Source: Lacticaseibacillus suilingensis (lineage in GTDB: Bacteria > Bacillota > Bacilli > Lactobacillales > Lactobacillaceae). Taken from it: DNA of 64,000 nucleotides. Under the pieces are notes generated by a model. The model was not told the DNA's origin and searched no databases. It saw nothing but the letters and a program-made list of their open reading frames with translations. The position numbers and the translations under genes are program-made. The stretch covers positions 1 to 64,000 of the forward strand of contig NZ_BOLV01000002.1 in the NCBI RefSeq assembly GCF_016861845.1. Reading direction: 5' to 3'. Of the stretch, positions 1-8,465 are shown in pieces (within the stretch, counting starts at the first letter, position 1; every line of letters begins with the position of its first letter).

Positions 1-68
1 CACGCAAGATGTTTGGTTGGAAATCCTCGCTGGAAGTCTTCTGGTCAGAGATGTTCCACTTAGCTTGA
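1..68 (+). mobile_element. 3' end of an IS30-family transposase (partial)
   Basis: An open frame entering from outside the window encodes a C-terminus reading RKMFGWKSSLEVFWSEMFHLA and stops at 66-68. The pattern 'R-K-x-x-G-W-K-[ST]-x-x-E-V-F' followed by a final HLx is typical of the C-terminus of IS30-family DDE transposases in lactobacilli. The bases right after the stop (TTGACAATTCAAG, 66-78) look like an IS30 terminal inverted repeat, so the element probably ends near position 80. Only the last 21 codons are present, so the exact IS cannot be named and intactness is unknown. Confidence 0.6.
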
Positions 69-80
69 CAATTCAAGCGC

Positions 81-118
81 AAAAACAGGTCAATCTGGCA
101 TGTCAGATTGGCCTGTTT
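81..118 (-). terminator. intrinsic terminator of the PTS/esterase operon
   Basis: A 15-bp stem (83-97 with 104-118, one G-T wobble) with a 6-nt loop is followed on the minus strand by a T-run. It lies just downstream of the esterase stop codon at 126-128 and close to the presumed IS end. Confidence 0.8.
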
Positions 119-125
119 CATTAAC

Positions 126-1595
126 CTAGAATGTAATCAAAAATGGACTGAGTGGTAGCTTGCCTTCATTGAAGAACGCTGGGGCCGGCGCGTTGCGATA
201 CGCGTACCGCAGCGCCTTCGCCTTTGGTGCCTTAACCTTCAACGTGGTGCCGTCAATCTCAAAATCAACCGGCTGCCAAGTGCTATCGACTAAAGCCTCA
301 ATCCCATCGCCAGGTTTTGCACTCAAACTCGTCGCCGGCGCAACCTGCAAGCTGATCTGATCAGCCGTGCGCTCAACTGCCACGACGGTTGGGGTGCCTT
401 CCCCGCTCAACAAGGCTTGGCCGAGCCGCTTGCCGCTGGCTTGTTTGTGCACCGGATGAATGTTGTGATGCTCGCCAGTGTCAACCAGCGAAACTAACGT
501 ACAATCATTCAACGCTTGCGTCGTTTGCCACTGGGCTTGGCGAATTTGGGCCCAAGCATGGTGCGGCTCATCCTGATACTGAGGAAGCTGAACCACGAAC
601 ACCGGTAACCCTGGATTGCCTAAATCACGCCGCCATTCGGTAATTAAGCGTGGCAACAAGCGGTCGTATAGTTGCGCATGATCAGCGTCATTTTCGCCTT
701 GGTACCAGACCATGGCTTTCACCGTGTAAGGCACGGTTTTTTGGACCATCGTATGGTACAAACCATTCGGCCGCAAGTAACTCTTAGGCTGCATTGGCGG
801 CGGCCATGGCGTATGGCCAACATGCATCTTCACCGCCTCCAAGCTCAGCTCAGGATGCGCTTCAATATAGTCGGCCTTTTTCTGGTTGTATGCCGTCACA
901 GTGGCCTCATACTTAGCCTCCGCGGCATCAAAATCGGCTTGGCTGCGCCCGGTCACTGTAGCCTCATAAGGTTGAAGATACGCGTCTGCGAGCTTCGCAT
1001 CGGCTTTCAAGTTAGCTTCAGAAATCCAACTTGAGGCACTGGTGCCGCCTTTGTAGCATTGCAACATGCCGATTGGGCGGGTTGGATGTTTAGCGGCGAC
1101 TTGCGCTAAAGCGTAGTACGCCACCGCCGACACCTGGCCCAAATTCTCAGCAGTCAATTTTTTCCACCTAGGATCAGGTTCATCCGCCCAGCCAAACTGG
1201 CGCTTCGTCTCGTATTCCACTTGCGGCGTGTAATAAAATGACAGATTGGTCGCGGTAAAGTTGGCCCGAGCCGCTTCAAAATCGGCATCATCGGCCATTT
1301 TGTATTCGATGTTGGACTGGCCAGCGACCAAGTACACATCACCAGCTTGCACGTGGCGCGTGACCGACGCACTGCCCGCCTCCACTGTTAGAGTCAGTGT
1401 CTGATTGTAGGATTGGGCCGGAAACTGAACCGTCCACTTTTCATCGGCAGGCGTGATGGTTTGCCGTTGATATTGCCCTAATGCCACCTTCACCCGCAGG
1501 CCAGGGGTGCCCCAACCAAAAATTGTCACTGGCTGCTCACCTTGAATGATGGCACCCTCTGAAAATAGCGGCGCTAAGGTCAACTGATCAACCAT
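126..1595 (-). CDS. sialate O-acetylesterase-like SGNH hydrolase
   Basis: A 489-residue carbohydrate acetylesterase of the SASA/SGNH type. The N-terminal part is a beta-rich domain (about 1-85). The nucleophile block GQSN (Ser94) follows, then WYQGEND near residue 300 and a C-terminal Asp/His block NIHPVHKQASGKRLG. Family members remove O-acetyl groups from sialic acids or from plant oligosaccharides. There is no signal peptide, so it should act in the cytoplasm on sugar imported by the PTS encoded upstream. The ATG overlaps the IIA stop and is preceded by GGAGG. It is the last gene of the operon. The substrate is unknown; there is no sialic acid catabolic gene nearby, so an acetylated glycoside is as likely. 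Confidence 0.8.
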   Translation of the reverse strand: MVDQLTLAPLFSEGAIIQGEQPVTIFGWGTPGLRVKVALGQYQRQTITPADEKWTVQFPAQSYNQTLTLTVEAGSASVTRHVQAGDVYLVAGQSNIEYKMADDADFEAARANFTATNLSFYYTPQVEYETKRQFGWADEPDPRWKKLTAENLGQVSAVAYYALAQVAAKHPTRPIGMLQCYKGGTSASSWISEANLKADAKLADAYLQPYEATVTGRSQADFDAAEAKYEATVTAYNQKKADYIEAHPELSLEAVKMHVGHTPWPPPMQPKSYLRPNGLYHTMVQKTVPYTVKAMVWYQGENDADHAQLYDRLLPRLITEWRRDLGNPGLPVFVVQLPQYQDEPHHAWAQIRQAQWQTTQALNDCTLVSLVDTGEHHNIHPVHKQASGKRLGQALLSGEGTPTVVAVERTADQISLQVAPATSLSAKPGDGIEALVDSTWQPVDFEIDGTTLKVKAPKAKALRYAYRNAPAPAFFNEGKLPLSPFLITF

Positions 1596-1923
1596 TCACT
1601 TTCGCCTCCAAGGCGTGGAGCCGTTTGGCCTGGCCCAGATACTGCGTCGCCACCGTCATCATGATGTCGGCGGCGATGAAATGGTCCTGAGAGTGAATCA
1701 GTAGGATTGACTTCTCTACCACTTCCCCATTCATTTCAGCCGACATCCATTCGGTCTGAACATTGTGAGCCTGATGAAGGTCTTTTTTGGCCTTCTCAAG
1801 CATCCCATCCGCTTCGTCGAACTTGGCGTCGTCAGCCAGGTGCATCGCCTGCACGGCTTCGGAGCGCGCATTGCCGGCGACCGCAATCAAATTCATTGCC
1901 CGCTGGAGTTGTTTCTCATCCAT
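1588..1923 (-). CDS. PTS lactose/cellobiose-family IIA component
   Basis: A 111-residue all-helical IIA protein of the Lac family. The phosphorylatable histidine is most likely His77 in IHSQDH, which aligns with the active-site His of lactococcal IIA-Lac; an AHNVQT motif also matches. It passes phosphate from HPr to the IIB protein. Its stop overlaps the esterase start by 8 nt and its start touches the IIC stop, indicating tight translational coupling. Sugar specificity cannot be read from IIA. Confidence 0.9.
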   Translation of the reverse strand: MDEKQLQRAMNLIAVAGNARSEAVQAMHLADDAKFDEADGMLEKAKKDLHQAHNVQTEWMSAEMNGEVVEKSILLIHSQDHFIAADIMMTVATQYLGQAKRLHALEAKVNG

Positions 1924-3305
1924 TAAGCTTCACCTGCCGCTTCTTTGGCGGCTTCACGTTGCTGGGTGATGCGATTAGACATCTTGACGAATGGAATCCA
2001 GATCAACGTGGCAACCGCCAAGTTAATGATTTGCACAATCGCGCCATTGATTGAACCTGAGAACAGCAAGCCGGATAGAATCGGCGGCACGGTCCAAGGC
2101 ACATTGTTGGTAATGACGCCAATGAACCCGATCTTGGTGAAGAACACCGCAATGTAGAAGCACAGTGGCTGCACGATGATAAACGGAATGGCGTAAAGCG
2201 GGTTCAAAACAATCGGTAACCCGAAGGTAATCGGTTCGGAAATATTGAAAATCGCTGGCATCAATGCAATCTTAGAGATCTTCTTTTCGGAAATCTGCCG
2301 CGATGCAATGATGATAGCAAGCACTGGTGCCAAAGCAAACGTGCCGGCAGCAATCGTGGAGAAGTTCATGAACATGGTGGAATACAAGTGATGAGCCTGA
2401 CCCAGCATGTTTTCGGTATCATTGATGTTCCAGGTCAAGCCAAAGATTGGGCCCCAAATTGACGTTGGGTGAATCCCAAACCACTGCAGCAATGACCAGG
2501 TAAACTGAGAAACAAAGGCGAAAGCCGCGGTCCCAGAAACGGCCAGCGCTGGTTTTTGCAGCAAGGACAGCAGTAAATCAGGAATGGACTTATCCGCTAA
2601 AGCATTGGCCAAGCCAGTCGCGCAGACGAAGAACAGCATCGTGATCAAACCAGGAATTAACGACTCGAAGCTCCGAGCAACGGCCGGTGGAACAGATTCA
2701 GGCATCTTGATGGTGATGTTGCGTTTCAAGATTTCGTTGTAAATCACAACCGCAACCCCGGAAATGACCAGAGCAGCGAAGACGCCTTGGGTGCCCAGAT
2801 ATGTGGAATTAATGGCGTTGGTGACGTTAACCGTCTCCTTACCGTTAACAAAATTGAACTGCCACGGTAAGCAAATAAAGAAAGCACCCATTGCGTACAA
2901 AACAGAAATCATATGTTCCTTGTTCTTAGGATAGTATTTGCGCGACAAGATGTAAGCAAACACCATGACCAGCAGCAAGGACAACAGGTTCAAGGACCCG
3001 TTAGCAATCAACCCGATCAAGCCTTGGGTGGATTGCAAGCCGGAGAACAAACCCGACTTCGACCAAGCGCCCCAAGAGCCGGCAATCATTTTACCTAATT
3101 GCAGCCCTTGCTTACCGAAAATCAACCCATTCAATGGGTCAACGAAAACCGAAGAAATCATCGTCGCGAACCCAGCAATCATTGTTGTTGAGGCTACGAG
3201 AATAAAGGAATCCCGCAAGGTCAGTAGCAATTTGTTTGCGGCAATTTTCCCGGCGGCCTTCGTAAAGCCCGCCTGGAACTTATTCCATGCCCCACTATTT
3301 GCCAT
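1923..3305 (-). CDS. PTS lactose/cellobiose-family IIC permease
   Basis: A 460-residue integral membrane sugar permease of the cellobiose/lactose PTS family with about ten hydrophobic segments. Family hallmarks include NISEPITFGLPIVLNP in the second half, which belongs to the substrate-binding re-entrant region. It imports and phosphorylates a beta-glycoside or related sugar together with the separate IIA and IIB proteins. The start overlaps the IIB stop by 11 nt. There is no phospho-beta-glucosidase in the operon, so the imported sugar-phosphate must be cleaved by an enzyme encoded elsewhere. The acetylesterase gene suggests an acetylated substrate (inference). Confidence 0.9.
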   Translation of the reverse strand: MANSGAWNKFQAGFTKAAGKIAANKLLLTLRDSFILVASTTMIAGFATMISSVFVDPLNGLIFGKQGLQLGKMIAGSWGAWSKSGLFSGLQSTQGLIGLIANGSLNLLSLLLVMVFAYILSRKYYPKNKEHMISVLYAMGAFFICLPWQFNFVNGKETVNVTNAINSTYLGTQGVFAALVISGVAVVIYNEILKRNITIKMPESVPPAVARSFESLIPGLITMLFFVCATGLANALADKSIPDLLLSLLQKPALAVSGTAAFAFVSQFTWSLLQWFGIHPTSIWGPIFGLTWNINDTENMLGQAHHLYSTMFMNFSTIAAGTFALAPVLAIIIASRQISEKKISKIALMPAIFNISEPITFGLPIVLNPLYAIPFIIVQPLCFYIAVFFTKIGFIGVITNNVPWTVPPILSGLLFSGSINGAIVQIINLAVATLIWIPFVKMSNRITQQREAAKEAAGEA

Positions 3306-3612
3306 CTGTTGTCACCCCTTCTTTATCCAGCTTATCCACAATGGTCTGGCCATTCATCTGACCAAACTCAGCCATCGACAACGCAATGACTTTGGTATTG
3401 GGATGCTGTTCAACCACCTGATCATAAGCCCAACTGATTTGCGGAGCGATCAAGATCACATCTAGCTCATCACCGAGTTCATCGATCATGGAAAAATCCG
3501 AAGCACTGACTTCAACATCGCGGCCAGCCGCATCGTAAACCTTTTGCATCTTCGAGCCAACGAGACTCGTTGACATCCCGCCTGAACAAAACAGGCCAAT
3601 CTTTAATGTCAT
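3295..3612 (-). CDS. PTS lactose/cellobiose-family IIB component
   Basis: A 105-residue cytoplasmic IIB protein. Cys9 in LFCSGGMSTS is the phosphorylated cysteine typical of this family. The start was placed at the ATG at 3612, preceded by AAGGAGG; the open frame extends 36 codons further upstream, but that part lies in the promoter region. It is the first gene of the IIB-IIC-IIA-esterase operon. Confidence 0.9.
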   Translation of the reverse strand: MTLKIGLFCSGGMSTSLVGSKMQKVYDAAGRDVEVSASDFSMIDELGDELDVILIAPQISWAYDQVVEQHPNTKVIALSMAEFGQMNGQTIVDKLDKEGVTTDGK

Positions 3613-3657
3613 AACAAATCCTCCTTGTAATCGGTAATGGAACCCTTTACAAAGAAT

Positions 3658-3686
3658 AATATAGGTCGCGAAGCGCTTACAGTCAA
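3658..3686 (-). promoter_or_regulatory. promoter of the PTS operon with an embedded cre-like site
   Basis: TTGACT (3681-3686) and TATATT (3658-3663) are separated by exactly 17 bp. Inside the spacer, TGTAAGCGCTTCGC (3668-3681, minus strand) matches the catabolite-responsive element core TGnAAnCGnW but diverges at its last positions. CcpA binding there would block the promoter when preferred sugars are present. Confidence 0.7.
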
Positions 3687-3697
3687 TACCCTTTTTA

Positions 3698-3713
3698 AAT
3701 GTTATAACAAATA
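3698..3713. promoter_or_regulatory. candidate GntR operator upstream of the PTS promoter
   Basis: The near-palindrome AAATGTTATAACAAAT has the core GTTATAAC. A related GTTA-AA-TAAC lies at 4457-4466 in the gntR leader. The paired occurrence in front of the PTS operon and of the regulator gene suggests a shared operator, but the match is short. Confidence 0.35.
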
Positions 3714-3727
3714 ATGGCAAAAAAAGA

Positions 3728-4414
3728 TTAAGCTAGCGTTTGTTCGAGCTGATACCTAGCAGTGACAATGTCGATGTGGGCGTATTCAAACATGCGTCCT
3801 TCACTAAGATATGTCTGTTGCTTAACGCGCAAAAGCGGCGTTTCTGCTGCCACGTTCAACTGCTCAGCCTCATCTTGGCTGGCCTCAATCACCGTATACT
3901 GGCGCTTCGCTGATTCGGGACTCAGATCCAAATCGTTACTGATGAAATCATAGAGTGACCCTTTAATGACATCGAGCCGCATCCCTTGTATCAGCTTGAT
4001 GGGCATCCAAATATGGTTGAACGCCACCGGCTGGCCGGCCTGAGAAAAACGGCGCTTAATCTCATAGACAAAATCATAATCGTTCACATTAAGTAGCGGC
4101 TTCAAAAAGCTTGGCGCCTTGACCACAGCGAAATCCACGGCTTCAATGGTGACCGTATCGAGTGGAATCAAATCAAGTGGCAACGGGCCCTCGTCCGGCA
4201 ACTCATTATTTTTAACAAAAGTCCCCGCCCCTTGAATCTTATAAATCAGTCCATCTGTCTGCAATTCATCTAGTGCCCGCCGAATGGTGATGCGGCTGGC
4301 ATTGTAGGCTTTACCCAGGACCGTTTCCTGAGGTAGTTGGTCGCCCACTTCGTAATCGTGATCCATGATTTTCTGGCGCAAGGCGTCAGCAATCAATTCA
4401 TACTTTGTTTTCAT
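3728..4414 (-). CDS. GntR-family (HutC/UTRA) transcriptional regulator
   Basis: A 228-residue regulator. An N-terminal winged helix-turn-helix (about 5-70, with the helix SRITIRRALDELQTDGLI) is followed by a UTRA ligand-binding domain (about 90-225). Such proteins usually repress adjacent sugar operons and are released by a sugar-phosphate. It is encoded directly upstream of the PTS operon in the same direction, but the PTS operon has its own promoter. A good promoter lies at 4553-4581, leaving a leader of about 130 nt. Confidence 0.9.
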   Translation of the reverse strand: MKTKYELIADALRQKIMDHDYEVGDQLPQETVLGKAYNASRITIRRALDELQTDGLIYKIQGAGTFVKNNELPDEGPLPLDLIPLDTVTIEAVDFAVVKAPSFLKPLLNVNDYDFVYEIKRRFSQAGQPVAFNHIWMPIKLIQGMRLDVIKGSLYDFISNDLDLSPESAKRQYTVIEASQDEAEQLNVAAETPLLRVKQQTYLSEGRMFEYAHIDIVTARYQLEQTLA

Positions 4415-4552
4415 GACCGGTTCGGCCTTTCCTGTATTGTTTTCTTCTTGTGTGATGTTAAATAACCTTCATTTACTGATTGGCAGACCTTACTCAGTCT
4501 GCCTTTGCGCCAACGCCGGCCCATTGAAAGCCCTATCGGCGGTACATACCAG

Positions 4553-4581
4553 ATTATAGGCTAGCGGCTGGCGAGTGACAA
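4553..4581 (-). promoter_or_regulatory. promoter of the gntR-family regulator
   Basis: TTGTCA (4576-4581) and a perfect TATAAT (4553-4558) are spaced by 17 bp on the minus strand. This predicts transcription starting near 4546 and a 5' leader of about 130 nt. Confidence 0.65.
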
Positions 4582-4668
4582 CATCAGGAACTGACGACGC
4601 CCTAGTCTGGCCGCAAGAGGGCGAGTGCGTTCATGTCGCTTCACTCTGGTTGATGCTTGAGGACCGTC

Positions 4669-4696
4669 TTGTGAAATTTCGCCAGGATGCTATCAT
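4669..4696 (+). promoter_or_regulatory. promoter of the 37-codon ORF
   Basis: TTGTGA (4669-4674) and TATCAT (4691-4696) are separated by 16 bp, shortly before the ribosome-binding site AGAGGG and the ATG at 4721. Confidence 0.5.
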
Positions 4697-4720
4697 GTCA
4701 CTATAGAAAAGAGGGATATC

Positions 4721-4834
4721 ATGGCCAAATATACCGTAGAACTCAGTGAAGCTGACTATCAAATGATTAAAGACTGCCATTCCAAGAACCCTTCCATCAT
4801 GAAAGCAATGGAAGAAGCCAAGGAAAGTAAGTAG
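4721..4834 (+). CDS. small charged protein of unknown function (37 aa)
   Basis: The short frame encodes MAKYTVELSEADYQMIKDC and continues to a Lys/Glu-rich end (EEAKESK). It has an AGAGGG ribosome-binding site, a plausible promoter and a strong terminator 18 nt after the stop, so it looks like a complete monocistronic unit. The N-terminal pattern 'YTVELSEADYQMI' resembles the beta-strand plus helix start of small ribbon-helix-helix or antitoxin-like proteins, but it is too short to assign. It is one of the few plus-strand genes of the left half. Confidence 0.6.
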   Translation: MAKYTVELSEADYQMIKDCHSKNPSIMKAMEEAKESK

Positions 4835-4851
4835 GAGAACCACCAAAATAA

Positions 4852-4899
4852 AGAGCAGACGTTGTCACCGCCCACATGGCAGGTGACAACGTCTGCTCT
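4852..4899. terminator. bidirectional terminator between the small ORF and lepA
   Basis: A perfect 18-bp stem (4852-4869 with 4882-4899) with a 12-nt loop is flanked by T-rich sequence on both sides. It can end the plus-strand small transcript and the minus-strand lepA transcript. Confidence 0.9.
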
Positions 4900-5070
4900 T
4901 TTGCATCCTCTCAAGCTTTTCTACCGCAATCAACGTTTTAGAGTCTTGCGTTCACAGGCAACAAAGGTAGGATAGGCCTTTGCCGCATGCTTAGGCCAAA
5001 AAGGCAAGGTAATCTCGGATTCAGAATTAGGCCTTCAAGGATTGCTCGCTTGGCAGATGTTGAATAGTGG

Positions 5071-6918
5071 CTACTTGCCTTTGGTGTCCTCGCTGTTCAT
5101 ATTCAAGATACTCATGAACGCTTCCTGAGGAACCTCAACAGAACCAACCGCCTTCATTCTCTTTTTACCGGCTTTCTGCTTTTCCAGCAGTTTACGTTTC
5201 CGGGTGATATCCCCGCCGTAGCACTTCGCCAGGACGTTCTTACGATAGGCCTTGACCGTGCTGCGGGCGATAATCTTGGTCCCAATGGCGGCCTGAATCG
5301 GCACTTCAAATTGCTGCCGAGGAATGGTTTCCTTCAACTTTGAGACAATTGCGCGGCCGCGCTCAAAGGCAAAGTCCTTGTGCACAATGGTCGATAAGGC
5401 ATCAACTGGATCACCATTCAGCAGGATATCCATTTTGACCAGGTCAGAAGCGCGGTAGCCGGTGACTTCGTAATCCAAACTGGCGTAACCCTTGGTGGAA
5501 GACTTCAAATCATCGAAAAAGTCATAAATGATTTCCGACAGCGGCAAGTTGTAGATGACGTTGACGCGATACTTATCGAGGTAATCCATGGTGACAAACT
5601 CGCCGCGCTTGCGCTGGGCAATTTCCATCACCGGCCCGACATAATCATTCGGCACCATGATGCTGGCCTTCACAAACGGCTCGCGGATTTCTTTCACTTC
5701 GCTGGCTTCCGGCAACTCAGAGGGGTTATCGATTTGAATCGTGGTGCCATCGGTTTTGTCGACTTCATAGTCCACACTCGGCGCGGTCATGATCAAATCC
5801 AAATCAAAATCGCGTTCCAAACGTTCCTGCACGACATCCATGTGCAGCAGGCCCAAAAAGCCCACACGGAACCCAAAGCCCAAGGCCTGAGAGGTTTCCG
5901 GCTCAAAGGCCAGCGCCGCGTCGTTCAGTTGCAGCTTTTCCAAAGCTTCACGCAGGTCGTTAAACTTGGCATTATCGACGGGGAACAGCCCAGAATAAAC
6001 CATTGGGGTAATCTGCCGGAAACCATCCAGCGCTTTGTCCGCCGGCCGATCCGCTAAGGTCACCGTATCGCCGACGCGGGTGTCCTGAATGGTCTTGATG
6101 GAGGCCGTGATATAACCTACATCCCCGACCATCAAATAATCCTTCTGGACCGCTTTCGGCGACATCACACCGACTTCGGTGACTTCATAGCGCTTTTGAT
6201 TACTCATCAGCTCAATGGTGTCACCGACTTTGACCAGGCCGTCCTCGATCCGCACCGCTAGCACGACGCCACGGTAAGAGTCATAAACAGAATCGAAAAT
6301 CAACGCCTTCAGTGGGGCATCGATATCGCCACTTGGCGCTGGGATATCAGACACAATGCGTTCCAACACTTCCGGAATGCCGAGACCAGTTTTCGCACTG
6401 GTCAAAATGGCTTCCGAAGCATCCAGACCAATCATTTCTTCAATTTCTTCTTTGACGACATCCGGCTGGGCACTGGGCAAATCGACCTTATTGATGATGG
6501 GCACGATTTCCAAGTCATCATCGAGCGCCAAGTAAACATTCGCCAGCGTCTGCGCCTCCACGCCTTGGGCTGCATCCACCAGCAACAGCGCCCCTTCACA
6601 GGCCGCCAGGCTGCGGCTGACTTCATACGAAAAGTCGACGTGGCCTGGCGTGTCGATGAGGTGGAAGATATAGGTTTCGCCGTCATTGGCTTTGTAATGC
6701 AATTCAACGGCATTTAACTTGATGGTGATGCCGCGTTCACGCTCCAGCGGCATATCATCCAGCACCTGCGCCTGCATATCGCGCTTGGCAATGGTATCTG
6801 TTAACTCCAAAATCCGATCCGCCAAGGTCGACTTGCCGTGATCGATATGCGCCACAATGGAGAAATTGCGGATATGCTTTTGCCGCTCTAATAATTCTGC
6901 TTTATCGATATTTACCAT
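5071..6918 (-). CDS. lepA: elongation factor 4 (LepA) GTPase
   Basis: A 615-residue translational GTPase that acts on stalled or mistranslocated ribosomes. The P-loop AHIDHGKST (about 23-31), DTPGHVDF (G3) and NKVD (G4) are present. The LepA-specific C-terminal domain includes [20 protein letters not shown] and the basic tail [20 protein letters not shown]. Length is normal for the family. The ATG is preceded by AGGAAAGTGG. A promoter with 17-bp spacing sits 30 nt upstream, so it is transcribed on its own although it follows dnaJ. Confidence 0.98.
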   Translation of the reverse strand: MVNIDKAELLERQKHIRNFSIVAHIDHGKSTLADRILELTDTIAKRDMQAQVLDDMPLERERGITIKLNAVELHYKANDGETYIFHLIDTPGHVDFSYEVSRSLAACEGALLLVDAAQGVEAQTLANVYLALDDDLEIVPIINKVDLPSAQPDVVKEEIEEMIGLDASEAILTSAKTGLGIPEVLERIVSDIPAPSGDIDAPLKALIFDSVYDSYRGVVLAVRIEDGLVKVGDTIELMSNQKRYEVTEVGVMSPKAVQKDYLMVGDVGYITASIKTIQDTRVGDTVTLADRPADKALDGFRQITPMVYSGLFPVDNAKFNDLREALEKLQLNDAALAFEPETSQALGFGFRVGFLGLLHMDVVQERLERDFDLDLIMTAPSVDYEVDKTDGTTIQIDNPSELPEASEVKEIREPFVKASIMVPNDYVGPVMEIAQRKRGEFVTMDYLDKYRVNVIYNLPLSEIIYDFFDDLKSSTKGYASLDYEVTGYRASDLVKMDILLNGDPVDALSTIVHKDFAFERGRAIVSKLKETIPRQQFEVPIQAAIGTKIIARSTVKAYRKNVLAKCYGGDITRKRKLLEKQKAGKKRMKAVGSVEVPQEAFMSILNMNSEDTKGK

Positions 6919-6951
6919 ACGTGCCCACTTTCCTGAAAGTCATGTCACTCT

Positions 6952-6980
6952 ATTATAGCAAGCCCGCCAACTGGACTCAA
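6952..6980 (-). promoter_or_regulatory. lepA promoter
   Basis: TTGAGT (6975-6980) and perfect TATAAT (6952-6957) are spaced by 17 bp, giving a 5' leader of about 25 nt before the lepA ATG at 6918. Confidence 0.75.
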
Positions 6981-7093
6981 ACAGAGCCTTTGCCACTCGT
7001 CAGGCATGAAATGATCACTGTCACCATCCCTCCCAGAATTGGTCTCCTCCAAGCTGAGCATGGAGAAACAGGACTACTTGAGAGCCCTGTTAT

Positions 7094-7145
7094 CTAGCTG
7101 GACCACCGCGTCCCGGCGCTGTCCCAACCGGACCCGCGGCATAAG
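7094..7145. repeat. fragment of structured repeat family A
   Basis: The stretch around GGACCACCGCG followed by CCCGGCGC (about 7100-7125) closely matches the right outer arm of family A copy A1 at 16382-16420, including the junction with a following AAAACAAAA tract. The rest of the element is missing or too diverged to align, so this looks like a decayed copy beside the dnaJ terminator. Confidence 0.5.
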
Positions 7146-7180
7146 CCAAAACAAAAGGAGACCAGCCGCAACTGATCTCC
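7146..7180 (-). terminator. dnaJ / heat-shock operon terminator
   Basis: GGAGATCAG pairs with CTGGTCTCC (7157-7180, one wobble) and is followed on the minus strand by TTTTGTTTT. It lies 7 nt after the dnaJ stop. Confidence 0.85.
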
Positions 7181-7186
7181 ATTCGT

Positions 7187-8344
7187 TTATTTACCTTTGA
7201 ATGCATCCTTGACGCGATCGAACAGTGAGCCTTCGTGCGGGGTGACATCTTCGCCACTCGCCGCAGCAAAGGCCATCAACGCATCCTTTTGCTTCTGATT
7301 CAGCGTCTTTGGTGTCTTAACGGTCACCGTGACGATTTGGTCACCAATGCTGGCCGGCCGGTTCGGATTCGGCGCGCCTTTACCGCGCAGACGGAACTTA
7401 GCCGCGGTTTGGGTGCCGGCCGGAATCTTCAGTTCCACTGGCCCGTGCACGGTGTCGACTTTAATCGTGTCGCCCAGCGCCGCTTGCGCGAAGCTGATTG
7501 GCAGTTTGAAGTAAATGGTCGAGCCATCGCGTTCGAACTTGTCACTTGGCGCCACGCGGAAGACGATGAACAAGTCACCATAAGGGCCGTTGTTCGCGCC
7601 AGCTTCCCCGGCGTCGCGCAAGCGCATCTGCTGCCCATCCTCGACGCCACCTGGGACTTTAACGTCGATGGTGTGGCGTTGCTTTTCATGGCCAGTGCCA
7701 TGGCAAGTTGGGCACTTTTCTTTGATTTCTTTCCCGGTGCCGTTGCAGACGTCGCAGACCTGGCGCGTCATCATGGCGCCAAGTGGCGTGTTGCGCTGGA
7801 CCTGGATGTAGCCACTGCCATGACACTTCGAGCAGGTCACAGGACTGGTGCCAGGTTTGGCGCCAGAGCCGCCGCAAGTGTGACACATGGCTTCCCGGTC
7901 ATAAGAAATCTTGGTGTCTTTGCCAAACACCGCTTCTTCAAAGGTCAGATCCATCCGGTACTGGAGATCTGACCCTTGCCGCGGTGAGGTCGCACTTTGG
8001 CCACCTTGACCGCCGCCGCCAAAGAACTGACTGAAGATATCGTCGAAGCCGCCAAAACTTTGACCGCCGCCAAAGTTGGAGAAGCCTTGGCTATAACCGC
8101 CCTGGCCGCCGAAGCCTTGTGGGCCATCAGCCGAGCCGTATTGATCATAAGCGGCACGCTTTTGCGGGTCGGATAAGACTTGATACGCCTCATTGATGTC
8201 CTTAAACTTCTGCTCCGCCCCGGGTTCATGGTTAATATCGGGGTGGTATTGTTTCGACAGGCGCCGAAAGGCCTTTTTGATTTCATCATCACTGGCGTCA
8301 CGACTTACGCCAAGTGTTTCATAGTAATCTTTTTGATCTGCCAT
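7187..8344 (-). CDS. dnaJ: chaperone DnaJ (Hsp40)
   Basis: A 385-residue type I DnaJ. It has a J domain (about 1-70) with HPD in [10 protein letters not shown], a Gly/Phe-rich linker (about 75-130), four CxxCxGxG zinc-binding repeats ([32 protein letters not shown]) and the C-terminal substrate domain. It delivers unfolded proteins to DnaK and stimulates its ATPase. It is the last gene of the hrcA-grpE-dnaK-dnaJ operon, separated from dnaK by a leaky terminator. The ATG is preceded by GAGGAGG. Confidence 0.98.
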   Translation of the reverse strand: MADQKDYYETLGVSRDASDDEIKKAFRRLSKQYHPDINHEPGAEQKFKDINEAYQVLSDPQKRAAYDQYGSADGPQGFGGQGGYSQGFSNFGGGQSFGGFDDIFSQFFGGGGQGGQSATSPRQGSDLQYRMDLTFEEAVFGKDTKISYDREAMCHTCGGSGAKPGTSPVTCSKCHGSGYIQVQRNTPLGAMMTRQVCDVCNGTGKEIKEKCPTCHGTGHEKQRHTIDVKVPGGVEDGQQMRLRDAGEAGANNGPYGDLFIVFRVAPSDKFERDGSTIYFKLPISFAQAALGDTIKVDTVHGPVELKIPAGTQTAAKFRLRGKGAPNPNRPASIGDQIVTVTVKTPKTLNQKQKDALMAFAAASGEDVTPHEGSLFDRVKDAFKGK

Positions 8345-8415
8345 TATTGCCTCCTCGATTTGGAGCTGCGTGCCCCAAAAAGCTTATTCAGGATAACATA
8401 CCTCGTCGATCCAAT

Positions 8416-8449
8416 CAAAAAGCCAAAGCCGCGTGGCCTTGGCTTTTTA
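8416..8449. terminator. dnaK-dnaJ intercistronic hairpin (leaky terminator)
   Basis: A 10-bp stem (8421-8430 with 8435-8444, one wobble) is flanked by A- and T-runs. On the minus strand it ends in TTTTT, so it probably terminates part of the transcripts and makes dnaJ less abundant than dnaK. Confidence 0.75.
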
Positions 8450-8465
8450 ACGTGAGGCAAGCTGA

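Larger units (their letters stand above)
4415..4720. other. gene-less stretch: gntR leader and two outward promoters
   Basis: It contains a hairpin GGCAGAC/GTCTGCC (4482-4503), the GTTA-AA-TAAC repeat (4457-4466), the gntR promoter on the minus strand (4553-4581) and a plus-strand promoter for the small ORF at 4721. No longer ORF was judged credible. Confidence 0.6.

Noticed and set aside
389-1034. Plus-strand frames opposite the acetylesterase gene
   Set aside because: Shadows of the esterase reading frame without start signals.
4631-4846. 71-codon minus-strand frame opposite the small 37-codon gene
   Set aside because: No ribosome-binding site and it runs against the promoter and coding signals seen on the plus strand.
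7235-7972. 245-codon open frame antisense to dnaJ
   Set aside because: Caused by the GC-rich dnaJ codon pattern; dnaJ is certain.
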